A DNA stretch of 60,311 bases from Oscillospiraceae bacterium (GCA_024695445.1 JAILIG010000096.1:1-60311); one strand, 5' to 3'; numbered from the stretch's first letter, positions 31,825 through 41,032 are shown. Notes: generated by a model not told the origin, from the sequence alone. Made by a program: numbers and translations.

Positions 31825-33996
31825 TCAGAACAGGTTATCCTGCGAAACGCCCTTCATCGTCAGGCTGATGCGCTTACGCTTCACATCCACCGACATGATC
31901 TTCACGCGGACGATCTGCCCGACCTTGACCGCGTCGAGCGGGTGCTTGACAAACTTGTTGGAGAGCTGCGAGATGTGAACTAGTCCGTCCTCATGGACGC
32001 CGATATCAACAAACGCGCCGAAATCAATGATATTCCGCACAGTCCCGACCAGTTCCATATCCGGCTTCAGGTCTTCGAGCGTCATGATGTCGCCGCTGCG
32101 CATCAAAGGCTTCGGCAGCTCGTCACGCGGATCGCGTCCGGGCTTCTGCAGCTCCTTGACGATGTCGCGGAGCGTCGGCTCGCCGATGCCGAGTTCCTTG
32201 CTCAGCGCCGGATAACCTCTCGATGCGACGGTATCGCTGAGCGGCTGCAGATCGCCGCCGATATCTGTCAGCTTGCAGCCGCAGGCGGAAAGAAGCTGCT
32301 CTGCCGCCGCGTAGCTTTCCGGATGCACACCGGTATTGTCAAGCGGATTCTTCGCATTCCGGACACGCAGGAAGCCCGCGCACAGCTCATACGCCTTGGC
32401 ACCGAGCTTCGGAACCTTCATGAGCTGTTTTCTGCTTGTGAAAGCGCCGTTTTCCTCACGGTACGCGACAATGTTGTGCGCAATGCCGCTGTGAATGCCG
32501 GATACATAAGAGAGGAGCGAGCCGGACGCCGTGTTGAGATCGACGCCGACCGCATTCACGCAGTCCTCGACCACGCCGTTCAGCGATTCGTTCAGACGCG
32601 CAGGCGGCATATCGTGCTGATATTCGCCGACACCGATTGCCTTCGGCTCAATTTTGACCAGCTCGGCCAGCGGATCCTGCAATCTCCGTGCAATGGAAAC
32701 CGCACTGCGAAGTGCAACATCATAGTCCGGGAATTCTTCTGCCGCGAGCTTGGAAGCAGAGTAAACCGAAGCGCCGGCCTCGCTGACGATGGCATAGGCC
32801 GTCCCCTGCCCTGTCATTTCCCGCAGGATTTCCGCGACGATCTGCTCCGACTCGCGGGAGGCCGTGCCGTTTCCGATTGCGATTGCCGTAACGCTGTATT
32901 TTGCAATCAGCGTGCGGAGCTTGCGCTTACCCTCCTCGACCATGTGTGCGGATGCCGCCGTGATGTAGACCACATCGGTCGCCAGCACCTTTCCGGTTTC
33001 GTCCACGACAGCGATTTTACAGCCGGTCCGGTAGCCGGGATCCAGTCCGAGTGTTACGGCACCGCGCAGCGGCGGCTGCAAAAGAAGCTGTCTGAGGTTC
33101 GAGGCAAACACAGTAATGGCCTGCTCGGACGCCTGATCGGTCAGCTCTGCACGCACCTCGCGCTGAACTGCCGGCAGCAGAGACTTTTTCAGGCCCTCCA
33201 CGGCAGCGGCTTCAACCATTTTTCCGCACAGGCTGTCATTTTTGACATAAGTGCGGGTGACGAGCTGTTCACCGAGCCCCTCCGGCAAAACGATGCCGAC
33301 CTTGAGAAAGTTCTCCTTCTCGCCGCGGTTGATCGCAAGAATACGATGCTTTGCAGCCTTGGTCACGGCTTCCTGATAATCGTAGTAATCGCGGTACACG
33401 CTGTCAGTTTCCGGATCGACCGCCTTTGTCTGAAGCGTTCCGCGCAGCGTCAGCACATTCCGCAGACGCTTTCGCAGATCTGCATCATCGGTAATCATTT
33501 CCACCAGAATGTCGAAAGCCCCGGAAAGCGCCGCCTCAGTATCGGGCACCTCCAGTTCCTCATTGATGTATGCGCTTGCCTCAGCTTCCGGATTACAGTC
33601 GCGCCGCTGCTCCATGATGCACAGTGCAAGCGGTTCCAGTCCGCGCGCCTTTGCAACGGAAGCCTTGGTCTTCCGTTTCTGTTTATAGGGCCGGTAAATA
33701 TCCTCAACCTCCACAAGCGTCTGAGCCACGCTGAGGCTTTCGGACAGTTCAGGCGTCATTTTGCCGAGTGCTTCAATTGCCGCAGACACCTCCTGTCTGC
33801 GCTCGTCCAGCTTTCTGAGATAGTTCAGACGGTCATTCAGCGCATGAAGCGTCTGGTCGTCCATAGAACCGGTCTGCTCCTTGCGGTACCGTGCGATGAA
33901 CGGAATGGTCTTCCCGTCGTCAATCAGCGCAACTGCGTGATCGACCTGCTCCTGCCGCAGCTTAAATTCCGCTGCGAGCTGTTCCAAAATGGTCAT
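31825..33996 (-). CDS. tex: Tex-family RNA-binding transcription accessory protein
   Basis: 723 residues, typical for Tex. ATG at 33996 follows GGAGG. N-terminal Tex helical region (FIARYRKEQTGSMDDQTLH), YqgF-like RNase H fold (LGLDPGYRTGCKIAVVD, AIGNGTASRESE), helix-hairpin-helix region (GVDLNTASGSLLSYVSGI, RKQLMKVPKLG) and a C-terminal S1 domain (ELVGTVRNIIDFGAFVDIGVHEDGLVHISQ). Binds nucleic acid in the cytosol; linked to transcription in other bacteria. Monocistronic and convergent with the mosaic lipoprotein. Confidence 0.95.
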   Translation of the reverse strand: MTILEQLAAEFKLRQEQVDHAVALIDDGKTIPFIARYRKEQTGSMDDQTLHALNDRLNYLRKLDERRQEVSAAIEALGKMTPELSESLSVAQTLVEVEDIYRPYKQKRKTKASVAKARGLEPLALCIMEQRRDCNPEAEASAYINEELEVPDTEAALSGAFDILVEMITDDADLRKRLRNVLTLRGTLQTKAVDPETDSVYRDYYDYQEAVTKAAKHRILAINRGEKENFLKVGIVLPEGLGEQLVTRTYVKNDSLCGKMVEAAAVEGLKKSLLPAVQREVRAELTDQASEQAITVFASNLRQLLLQPPLRGAVTLGLDPGYRTGCKIAVVDETGKVLATDVVYITAASAHMVEEGKRKLRTLIAKYSVTAIAIGNGTASRESEQIVAEILREMTGQGTAYAIVSEAGASVYSASKLAAEEFPDYDVALRSAVSIARRLQDPLAELVKIEPKAIGVGEYQHDMPPARLNESLNGVVEDCVNAVGVDLNTASGSLLSYVSGIHSGIAHNIVAYREENGAFTSRKQLMKVPKLGAKAYELCAGFLRVRNAKNPLDNTGVHPESYAAAEQLLSACGCKLTDIGGDLQPLSDTVASRGYPALSKELGIGEPTLRDIVKELQKPGRDPRDELPKPLMRSGDIMTLEDLKPDMELVGTVRNIIDFGAFVDIGVHEDGLVHISQLSNKFVKHPLDAVKVGQIVRVKIMSVDVKRKRISLTMKGVSQDNLF

Positions 33997-34178
33997 TTCG
34001 GAATCCTCCGTTTTTGAATGATACCTTTATTATAGCAGATTCCGCCGAAATTGTCACGCGAAAAATTGTGAGAAAGGCAAATACGGTTCGATTTGTGAAA
34101 AAGAGCAAGGACTTTCCCCTGTTTTTTGCACTTCACCATGTTTCTGAAAATTTTTTCTGTGAAAATGCAAAAAAAGGC

Positions 34179-34207
34179 TTGCATTTTTTTGTGAAGTATG
34201 CTAAAAT
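34179..34207 (+). promoter_or_regulatory. Promoter of the D-Ala-D-Ala ligase-like gene
   Basis: TTGCAT (34179-34184), 17 bp, TAAAAT (34202-34207). Confidence 0.7.
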
Positions 34208-34216
34208 AGGAGTGGT

Positions 34217-34247
34217 CAGTTTTGAGGACTTCAAAACTGCTGTTTTT
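34217..34247 (+). promoter_or_regulatory. Palindrome at the transcription start, attenuator or operator
   Basis: CAGTTTTGA (34217-34225) is a perfect complement of TCAAAACTG (34231-34239), followed by CTGTTTTT. The element begins about ten bases after the -10 box, so it covers the expected start site. Confidence 0.5.
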
Positions 34248-34399
34248 CGATTTCACGCACTTTTTTCGCTTTTCCGCACAGATTGCGCAAATTTCGGCGG
34301 ACATTCCGGAATAATGCACAAATGGCAAAATGACCAATTCGTCAAAATGCCGAGGTGCAGCGCAGGAAGAGCGAAGGCATCGAAGGGAGCTTCACATCC

Positions 34400-35440
34400 A
34401 TGGCAAGACTGAAAATCCTGATTCTGTTCGGCGGAACCTCCAATGAATACGATGAATCCAGACGGTCGGCAGTCGCTGTACTCAATGCGCTTCCGGCGGA
34501 TCAGTATGAGTTTGTACCGATCGGAATCAGCCGAAAGGGCCGCTGGCTTTATTTCCCCGGCGATCTTTCTGAGATTGCGGAAGACACCTGGGATGAAAAC
34601 CCGGACTGTTCCCCGGCAATTCTCTCTCCGGATCCCGCACACCGCGGCATTCTGATTTTAGAGGATTCGGAATACACGCTGAAACGGATTGATGTGATAT
34701 TCTCCCTGCTGCACGGTCAGTTCGGTGAGGACGGCGCCGTGCAGGGGCTCTTTGCGCTCACGCAGATTCCCTATGTCGGAAACGGGATTTTAGGCTCTGC
34801 TGTTTGCCGGAGCAAGGTCTACACACACCGCCTTCTGAACGACGCAAATCTCAGAACGCCCAAATGGGTTTCTGTCACACAGCGAAGCCTCAGCCACCTG
34901 GAGCGTGAGTACGACAAGATTGAAGATGCCCTGGACTACCCGCTCTATATCAAACCGGCCGGTTCTGATTCTTCGGTCGCTTCCCGTGTTGCGCGCAGCC
35001 GCTCTGAGCTGTCGGCAGCGGTGAAGCTTGCATTCACGCGGGACAGCACCGTTTTGATCGAGGAATATATCACCGGAAAGGAATTCCGCGTCGGCGTCTT
35101 CGGCTATGACCACCCGTTTGCCTCTTTTGTCGGCGAAATGGTGACTGCGGACGGCAAGCGCACCCTTACGATTCCTGCCGATCTCGATGAAACGATGATG
35201 AAAATTATGCGTGAAACCGCGATTGCCGCATACCTGACGCTCGGCTGCAAGGGACTTGCGCTGCTGGATCTATACTATACAGATAAAGAGGGCGTGCTGA
35301 TCGGTGAGGTCAACACGATGCCGGTTCTTTCCGAGGGCGCATCCTATCCGAAGCTGATGGCAGATCTCGGAATGCGGTATCCGTATCTGATCCGGAAACT
35401 GATTGAGCAGGCCGTGGAACACGACAACAGCGTATTCTGA
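34400..35440 (+). CDS. D-alanine-D-alanine ligase-like ATP-grasp enzyme
   Basis: 346 residues; AAGGGAG lies about 11 bases before the ATG at 34400. Ligase landmarks: LILFGGTSNEYDESRRSAVAV (substrate-binding N terminus), LLHGQFGEDGAVQGL, YIKPAGSDSSVAS (the GSS-like loop), EEYITGKEFRVGVFG and GEVNTMP (Mg-binding Glu and Asn). Family reaction: ATP-dependent joining of D-Ala to D-Ala, or to D-Lac/D-Ser in resistance variants, for peptidoglycan precursors. Two loops differ from housekeeping Ddl: SDSSVAS instead of GSSVG-I, and VLSEGASYPKLM after EVNTMP. Specificity therefore cannot be assigned by eye. Confidence 0.85.
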   Translation: MARLKILILFGGTSNEYDESRRSAVAVLNALPADQYEFVPIGISRKGRWLYFPGDLSEIAEDTWDENPDCSPAILSPDPAHRGILILEDSEYTLKRIDVIFSLLHGQFGEDGAVQGLFALTQIPYVGNGILGSAVCRSKVYTHRLLNDANLRTPKWVSVTQRSLSHLEREYDKIEDALDYPLYIKPAGSDSSVASRVARSRSELSAAVKLAFTRDSTVLIEEYITGKEFRVGVFGYDHPFASFVGEMVTADGKRTLTIPADLDETMMKIMRETAIAAYLTLGCKGLALLDLYYTDKEGVLIGEVNTMPVLSEGASYPKLMADLGMRYPYLIRKLIEQAVEHDNSVF

Positions 35441-35465
35441 ACGGTCAAAGGAGCCCAGAAACAAC

Positions 35466-35918
35466 ATGAAATACAGCAAAAAGCATGAAAATGCTTTCAT
35501 ATATATCCGCAGCATCCAGCGTTCCGATGACGACACCGATGAAACCGAGCTGAACTGCAAAGGCATTTATCTCTATCATCCGGACAGAATTCAGATCATC
35601 TATCCGGAGCTGGACGATGATGCTTCTGTCAGCGGCGTCACGCTTATTACGGTGATCGGAGACGGGCTGGTGACAGTGCAGAAGACCGGCTTTACGGAGT
35701 CCAGAATGGTGCTGGAAACAGGCAAATCGCATGAGGCTGTCTACCGCACAGTGGTCGGCTCAATGGATATGCTGCTTTCCGCGATAGAAGTCCGGTCCGC
35801 GCTGAATGCGGACGGCGGAACGCTGAATCTTCACTATCTGCTTGAAATCAACCGCAACGATTTCAATACAGAGAATCTTCTCGAGCTGAGAGTGGAACGG
35901 TTCCGCACAGAAATGTAA
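35466..35918 (+). CDS. DUF1934 (YwiB-like) calycin-type protein
   Basis: 150 residues; AAAGGAG is 12 bases before the ATG at 35466. Predicted all-beta barrel with repeated strands (GIYLYHPDRIQIIYPE, VTLITVIGDGLVTVQKTG, GGTLNLHYLLEINRNDFNTENLLELRV), the pattern of DUF1934/YwiB proteins. YwiB is found next to argS in Bacillus and other Firmicutes, and argS follows here 47 bp downstream, which supports the call. No biochemical role known to me. Confidence 0.8.
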   Translation: MKYSKKHENAFIYIRSIQRSDDDTDETELNCKGIYLYHPDRIQIIYPELDDDASVSGVTLITVIGDGLVTVQKTGFTESRMVLETGKSHEAVYRTVVGSMDMLLSAIEVRSALNADGGTLNLHYLLEINRNDFNTENLLELRVERFRTEM

Positions 35919-35965
35919 ATCAACGGCTGCATCTTACAGCTGTTCAACAGAAAGGAGTGCTGCAC

Positions 35966-37735
35966 ATGAATCATATTGCTTCCGCGTCAGATCAGGTCAG
36001 AAGCCTGATTCTGGAAGCACTCGGAAGACTCGTTGCAGACAGTTTGATTCCGGCAGAACCGCTGCCGGACTTTACCGTCGAAATCCCTGCCGACCACGCA
36101 CACGGTGATTTTGCCGCCAATATTGCGATGGTCTGTGCAAGGCCGCTGCGGATGCCTCCGCGTAAAATTGCGGAGCTGATCCAGTCGGCGCTGATTCTGG
36201 ATGATTCCCCTTTTGATAAGGTGGAGATCGCCGGTCCGGGATTCATGAACTTTTATCTCGGTCAGCGCTGGTACGGCGATGTCGTCCGCAGCGTCATTGC
36301 AGAGAAGGAAATGTACGGCAAAACCGATTCCGGCGCAGGAAAGCGTGTTCTGGTGGAATTCGTTTCCGCAAACCCGACCGGTCCGATGCATGTCGGAAAT
36401 GCCCGCGGTGGTGCGATCGGCGACTGTCTTGCATCCGTGCTGCAGGCGGCCGGTTATCAGGCAGAGCGCGAATTTTATATCAATGACGCCGGCAATCAGA
36501 TTGAAAAATTCGGAAAATCCCTTTCCCTGCGCTACCAGCAAATCTGCTCCGAAGCAGGACAGGCTGTCTGCAAGGCGGCCGCCGACACCGAGCAGGTTTG
36601 CAAAATGATCTACGGGGAAGACGGAAAATCCGGTGAATTCCCGATGCCGGAGGATGTCTACCTCGGACAGGACATCATTGCCCACGCGAAAAACTTCTAC
36701 GATCTGCACGGCGACGAATTCCTGAATGCACCGGATGAGGAACGCCGCAAAGCGCTGGTTGCATTTGCACTTCCGAAGAATATTCAGGGACTGGAGGACG
36801 ACCTCGCACAGTACCGGATCCGTTATGACACATGGTTCCCGGAGAGCCGGCTCCATGCAGACGGCAGCGTTCAGAAGATCATTCAGCAGCTCAAGGACAG
36901 CGGTTATACCTATGAAAGTGACGGTGCGCTCTGGTTTAAGGCTCAGGAGCTCGGCGCGGACAAGGATTTCGTCATTGTCCGTTCCAACGGCATTCCGACC
37001 TATGTTGTCCCGGATATCGCGTATCACTACAACAAGCTCGTCACCAGAGGCTTTGACCGCGCCATTGACATTCTCGGCGCAGACCACCACGGATATGTCC
37101 CCCGCCTGAAGGCTGCACTGACAGCGCTCGGCGTGGACGCATCCCGCCTGACGGTCGTGCTGATGCAGATGGTCGCTGTCATGCGGGACGGAAAGCCTGT
37201 CAAACAGTCGAAGCGAAGCGGAAAGGCGCTGACGCTCGTAACGCTTTTGGAGGACATTCCGGTCGATGCCGCAAGATTCTTCTTCAATCTGCGCGAAGCC
37301 AATTCCCATTTTGAATTTGACCTCGATCTAGCAGTGGAGAAGTCGTCTTCCAATCCGGTTTACTATGTGCAGTATGCGCACGCCAGAATCTGCAGCTTGA
37401 TCAAGAATCTGGCAGACGGCGGCGTAACGGTTCCGCCTGCTGACCGGGCAGCGCTTCAGCTGCTTGATACAACCGCCGAGCGCGTCCTGATCCGTCAGCT
37501 TGCGATGCTGCCGGCCGAAATTGACGCTGCGGCAAACCAGCTTGATCCGTCCAGACTGACAAAATATTCTGTCGATCTCGCAGCCTGCTTCCACAAGTTC
37601 TACGATGCCTGCAAGGTGCGCGACGCAGAATCCGAACAGCTCCGTGATGCGCGCCTGATGCTGTGTGAGGCAACCAGACAGGTGCTCGGCAATGTTCTCA
37701 CCATGCTGAAAGTCACGGCACCGGAGAAAATGTAA
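35966..37735 (+). CDS. argS: Arginyl-tRNA synthetase
   Basis: 589 residues, class I synthetase of normal length. ATG at 35966 has AAAGGAG upstream. N-terminal Add1 domain (HAHGDFAANIAM, AGPGFMNFYL), then the HIGH-type motif ANPTGPMHVGNARGG, the catalytic domain (GADHHGYVPRLKAAL), a KMSKS-equivalent KQSKRSG and the C-terminal DALR anticodon-binding domain. Charges tRNA-Arg in the cytosol. The KMSKS loop departs from consensus, as is usual for ArgRS. Confidence 0.95.
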   Translation: MNHIASASDQVRSLILEALGRLVADSLIPAEPLPDFTVEIPADHAHGDFAANIAMVCARPLRMPPRKIAELIQSALILDDSPFDKVEIAGPGFMNFYLGQRWYGDVVRSVIAEKEMYGKTDSGAGKRVLVEFVSANPTGPMHVGNARGGAIGDCLASVLQAAGYQAEREFYINDAGNQIEKFGKSLSLRYQQICSEAGQAVCKAAADTEQVCKMIYGEDGKSGEFPMPEDVYLGQDIIAHAKNFYDLHGDEFLNAPDEERRKALVAFALPKNIQGLEDDLAQYRIRYDTWFPESRLHADGSVQKIIQQLKDSGYTYESDGALWFKAQELGADKDFVIVRSNGIPTYVVPDIAYHYNKLVTRGFDRAIDILGADHHGYVPRLKAALTALGVDASRLTVVLMQMVAVMRDGKPVKQSKRSGKALTLVTLLEDIPVDAARFFFNLREANSHFEFDLDLAVEKSSSNPVYYVQYAHARICSLIKNLADGGVTVPPADRAALQLLDTTAERVLIRQLAMLPAEIDAAANQLDPSRLTKYSVDLAACFHKFYDACKVRDAESEQLRDARLMLCEATRQVLGNVLTMLKVTAPEKM

Positions 37736-37821
37736 CCTTTTTGTAATCTATCGGCTGTATTCTCCGTCAAAACGGTATCAATTTTCGGTGTTTTTTACAA
37801 CAAAAGTTGAAAAAAATCCGA

Positions 37822-37852
37822 AGTTCACGGAATATTAACATTCAGTTCACGG
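37822..37852 (+). repeat. Direct repeats spaced two helical turns
   Basis: AGTTCACGG occurs at 37822-37830 and again at 37844-37852, 22 bp apart. They lie about 150 bp before the CdaR-like gene. A clear promoter was not found nearby, so this is a candidate binding site only. Confidence 0.35.
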
Positions 37853-37997
37853 TTTGTCAACAATTCAGCAAGGGAAATGTGTTACAATCTGTAATAGTTT
37901 CGGGATGACGGACAGTCATTTTCCCGCTGTTCTGATTGAAGCATCTCGTTTGCTGTTCGGCAATCAAAATCATGAAGAAAGCGAAGGGATATTGATT

Positions 37998-39083
37998 ATG
38001 TCTAACAGACCTTTTCAGGGACTTGTTGTCCAGATGCACGACACCATTCATCTGACCATCGGCGTGGTCGATGAAACCGCAACGATCATCGCGTGCAGCG
38101 ATCCGAGCCGTGTCGGCACCACAAATGAATTTGTTTCCATGGATATGAACGAATCGGGAGATCTGTTCATCCGCGACGGTTTTACCTACAAGCCGTTCGG
38201 TGTGCGCTCCGCCCCGGAATATGCGGTGTTTGTGGAGGGCACGGATGAAACGGCCGCGAAGTATGCCGACATCCTTGCGATTTCCATGGCGAGCATCAAG
38301 CAGTATTATGACGAGAAATACGACAGAAACAATTTCATCAAAAATGTTGTCCTTGACAATGTTCTCCCCGGTGATATTGTTGTAAAGGCAAGAGAGCTGC
38401 ATTTCAATGCAGAAATCAGCCGTGTCGTGTTCCTCATCCGCATTGTTTCTGCAAATGACATCTCGGCATACGATGTCATCCAGAACCTCTTCCCGGACAA
38501 GAGCAAGGACTTTGTGTTCAATATCACAGAGACTGACATTGTGCTTGTCAAAGAAATCAAGTCTACGGTCGAGAGCAAGGATCTTGAAAAGCTTGCCCGT
38601 TCGATCGCAGATACCCTTTCAAGCGAATTCTATACCCGTGTTAATGTCGGCATCGGCACCAGCGTTGTCGGCGTGAAGGATCTGGCGCGCTCCTTTAAGG
38701 AAGCACAGATGGCACTGGAAGTCGGCAAGGTGTTTGACACCGACAAGGTCATCGTCAGCTACGACAATCTCGGCATTGCCCGTCTGATTTACCATCTGCC
38801 GACCACCCTCTGCGAAACCTTCCTGCACGAGGTCTTTAAGCGCGGCAGCATCGAGAGCCTCGATCACGAAACGCTGTTCACCATTCAGCGCTTCTTCGAG
38901 AACAACCTGAATGTTTCCGAAACCTCCCGTAAGCTGTTTGTCCACCGTAATACACTGGTTTACCGTCTTGAGAAGATCAAGAAGCTGACCGGTCTGGATT
39001 TACGCGAATTCGATCACGCGATCATTTTCAAGATTGCGCTGATGGTCAAGAAGTATCTTTCGGCAAGCCCGATGAAATTCTGA
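37998..39083 (+). CDS. CdaR/PucR-type transcriptional regulator
   Basis: 361 residues from ATG at 37998, with GAAGGGA about ten bases upstream; the frame is open earlier but without a site. The N-terminal domain (about 1-125) resembles the sugar-diacid-recognition domain (HDTIHLTIGVVDETATIIACSDPSRVG). A central GGDEF-like/CdaR region follows (VNVGIGTSVVGVKDLARSFKEAQMALEVG), then a PucR-type HTH at the C terminus (LNVSETSRKLFVHRNTLVYRLEKIKKLTG). Its effector and targets are unknown; carbohydrate-acid sensing is the family theme. Ends in its own terminator before ftsE. Confidence 0.85.
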   Translation: MSNRPFQGLVVQMHDTIHLTIGVVDETATIIACSDPSRVGTTNEFVSMDMNESGDLFIRDGFTYKPFGVRSAPEYAVFVEGTDETAAKYADILAISMASIKQYYDEKYDRNNFIKNVVLDNVLPGDIVVKARELHFNAEISRVVFLIRIVSANDISAYDVIQNLFPDKSKDFVFNITETDIVLVKEIKSTVESKDLEKLARSIADTLSSEFYTRVNVGIGTSVVGVKDLARSFKEAQMALEVGKVFDTDKVIVSYDNLGIARLIYHLPTTLCETFLHEVFKRGSIESLDHETLFTIQRFFENNLNVSETSRKLFVHRNTLVYRLEKIKKLTGLDLREFDHAIIFKIALMVKKYLSASPMKF

Positions 39084-39137
39084 TTGCATCCGGCACAATT
39101 TAGATGTGTAATATCCGTTGAATCGCAGATGCATGGG

Positions 39138-39178
39138 GAGTGCTGAACGATGGTTTTCGTTTGGCACTCTCTTATTTT
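39138..39178 (+). terminator. Terminator of the CdaR-like gene
   Basis: The GAGTGC...AACGA arm (from 39138) pairs, with two wobbles, with TCGTT...GCACTC (to 39169), then TCTTATTTT. Confidence 0.75.
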
Positions 39179-39284
39179 GAGTAAAATTTTTCCGTCCCGA
39201 AGATTTCAAAAGATAGGGAATCCATCAGCAGAATCTGATGAAAACACTCCCCTGCTGCTGAATGTCCAAAAGGAGGATTATTCT

Positions 39285-40118
39285 TTGGTAGAACTGAAAA
39301 ATGTTTCCGTGACATACGGAAGCACTGGCGTAGAAGCACTGTCTGACTTCAACCTGACGATCAATGACGGCGAATTTGCATTTGTCATCGGAAGATCGGG
39401 CGCCGGAAAAAGTACGCTGATCAAGCTTCTGCTCAAGGAGCTTGACGCAAACAGCGGCGAAGTATATGTCAACGGCTACAGTCTGCACAAGCTGAGAAAG
39501 CGCAAGGTTCCGGAGTTCCGGAGAACCATCGGCGTCGTGTTTCAGGATTACCGCCTGATTGACACCATGACGGTCTATGAAAACATTGCGTTTGTCCTGC
39601 GCGTCATTGACGCACCGACCAAGCTGATCCGCAAGCGTGTCCCGTATGTGATGTCGCTGGTCGGCCTGACGGATAAAGCAGACTGCTATCCGAGCGAGCT
39701 TTCCGGCGGCGAGCAGCAGCGCTGTGCGCTGGCCAGAGCACTGGTCAATGAGCCGGCGCTCCTGATTGCAGACGAACCGACCGGCAATGTCGATCCGGAG
39801 CTGGCCTACGAGCTGGTGGAGCTGCTGCAGGGCATCAATGCCTGCGGCACGACGGTTCTGATGGTGACGCACGCACATGAAATGGTACGCCATTTCGGCG
39901 GCCGAATCATCAACATCGACCAGGGCGAAGTCGTATTCGACGAGGTCATCGAAGGTGCGGAAGCCGAGTATTTAGAAGGAATTGATGCGGAATATCCTGC
40001 TGAATTCGATGAAACCGCAGTGGAATACACAACGGATCCGTCTGTGCTGACGCCGGAAACGGAAGCAGCATCCGAGGCTCCGGAGACAACCGCAGAAACG
40101 GGAGGTACAGACAATTGA
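39285..40118 (+). CDS. ftsE: Cell-division ATP-binding protein FtsE with acidic C-terminal extension
   Basis: 277 residues from TTG at 39285, with AGGAGG eight bases upstream; there is no ATG in a suitable place. ABC ATPase: Walker A GRSGAGKST, Q-loop VFQDYRL, signature LSGGEQQR, Walker B LLIADEPTG, H-loop VTHAHE. FtsE drives FtsX to activate a peptidoglycan hydrolase at the septum. Typical FtsE is about 225-230 residues; here about 50 extra residues rich in Glu, Asp, Ala and Thr follow the ATPase core. Last codons overlap the ftsX start. Confidence 0.93.
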   Translation: MVELKNVSVTYGSTGVEALSDFNLTINDGEFAFVIGRSGAGKSTLIKLLLKELDANSGEVYVNGYSLHKLRKRKVPEFRRTIGVVFQDYRLIDTMTVYENIAFVLRVIDAPTKLIRKRVPYVMSLVGLTDKADCYPSELSGGEQQRCALARALVNEPALLIADEPTGNVDPELAYELVELLQGINACGTTVLMVTHAHEMVRHFGGRIINIDQGEVVFDEVIEGAEAEYLEGIDAEYPAEFDETAVEYTTDPSVLTPETEAASEAPETTAETGGTDN

Positions 40119-41032
40119 AGCTGAGTAGTTTTCGCTATCTGGTAAAACAGGGCTTTGATAATGTCTGGAAAAACCGCGTCATGGCATTTGCATCCTTCTG
40201 CGTATTGCTGGTCAGCCTGCTGCTGGTCGGCCTGTCGGTTCTGTTTTACATCAACATCAACGCAATCATCGGTGAGATTGAGCAGAAGAACGAGGTCATT
40301 ATTTATCTCAACGACGATGTGCCGCAGTCCTGTGTGGATGAGATTGATTCCCAATTAAGAGCGCTGCCGAATGTCAACTATGTCGAATTCTATTCGAGAG
40401 AGCAGGCATTTGAGGATCTCAAAAAGAAAATGGCTGACGCCGAAGAGCTGTTTGACTCTCTTGAGGACGACAATCCCCTGCCCGATGCCTTCCGCATCCG
40501 TGTGACGGACATCTCCCATATGAAGGATACGGTCACATCTGCTTCCGCCATTCCGAATGTGGACCGCATCAGCTCGCCGGACACCTTTGTCAAATTCCTG
40601 ACACAGACCAGAAGACTGGTCACGCTCGTTGCAACGGCGATTATCATTGCGATGCTTGTCGTCTCGATGGTCATTATCTCCAACACGACGAGAGCCAGCG
40701 TGTTTGCGCGGCGCCGGGAAATCAGCATCATGCAGAGCGTCGGTGCCACCAAAAACTTTATCCGGTTCCCGTTCTTTATCGAAGGTATGGTCAACGGATT
40801 CCTCGCCGGAGCTGTGGCAACACTTGTCACATGGCTGATTTACAGCAATCTCATCAAGACACTGAACAACTTTGATATGCTGCGCACCTTCGGTCTCGGC
40901 AGCATTCTCCCCTACGAGAAGATTGCGATTCCCGTCACGCTTGCGTATGTTCTGGGCGGCGCACTGATCGGTGCAATCGGCAGTGTCCTTTCCACCCGTG
41001 TCCACCTGAAATACCGTGCTGCAAACTTGTAA
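40115..41032 (+). CDS. ftsX: Cell-division permease-like protein FtsX
   Basis: 305 residues, starting at TTG 40115 (TTGA overlap with ftsE, GGGAGG upstream). N-terminal amphipathic segment, first membrane helix (about 20-45), an external domain (about 50-165; VIIYLNDDVPQSCVDEID), then three helices near 170-195, 220-245 and 265-290. FRYLVKQGFDNVWKNRVM and RREISIMQSVGATKNFIRFPFFIEG are FtsX landmarks. It transmits FtsE ATPase activity to the M23 hydrolase encoded next. Confidence 0.95.
   Translation: MKLSSFRYLVKQGFDNVWKNRVMAFASFCVLLVSLLLVGLSVLFYININAIIGEIEQKNEVIIYLNDDVPQSCVDEIDSQLRALPNVNYVEFYSREQAFEDLKKKMADAEELFDSLEDDNPLPDAFRIRVTDISHMKDTVTSASAIPNVDRISSPDTFVKFLTQTRRLVTLVATAIIIAMLVVSMVIISNTTRASVFARRREISIMQSVGATKNFIRFPFFIEGMVNGFLAGAVATLVTWLIYSNLIKTLNNFDMLRTFGLGSILPYEKIAIPVTLAYVLGGALIGAIGSVLSTRVHLKYRAANL

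Larger units (their letters stand above)
33997..34399. other. 403-bp intergenic region between tex and the ligase gene
   Basis: Divergent spacer that is AT-richer than its flanks. It holds the plus-strand promoter 34179-34207, a palindrome at 34217-34239 and about 185 nt of leader before the 34400 ATG. No ORF with a ribosome site found; no T-box or other riboswitch recognised. Confidence 0.6.

Noticed and set aside
31993-34017. 674-codon open frame on the plus strand
   Set aside because: It lies wholly opposite tex, has no ribosome site, and its composition is what the reverse of a GC-rich coding gene gives; tex has clear domains.
34207-34399. T-box leader before the ligase gene
   Set aside because: No T-box core sequence or specifier stem; only one short palindrome.
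35987-37309. 440-codon minus-strand frame
   Set aside because: Antisense shadow of argS; no recognisable motifs or start signals.
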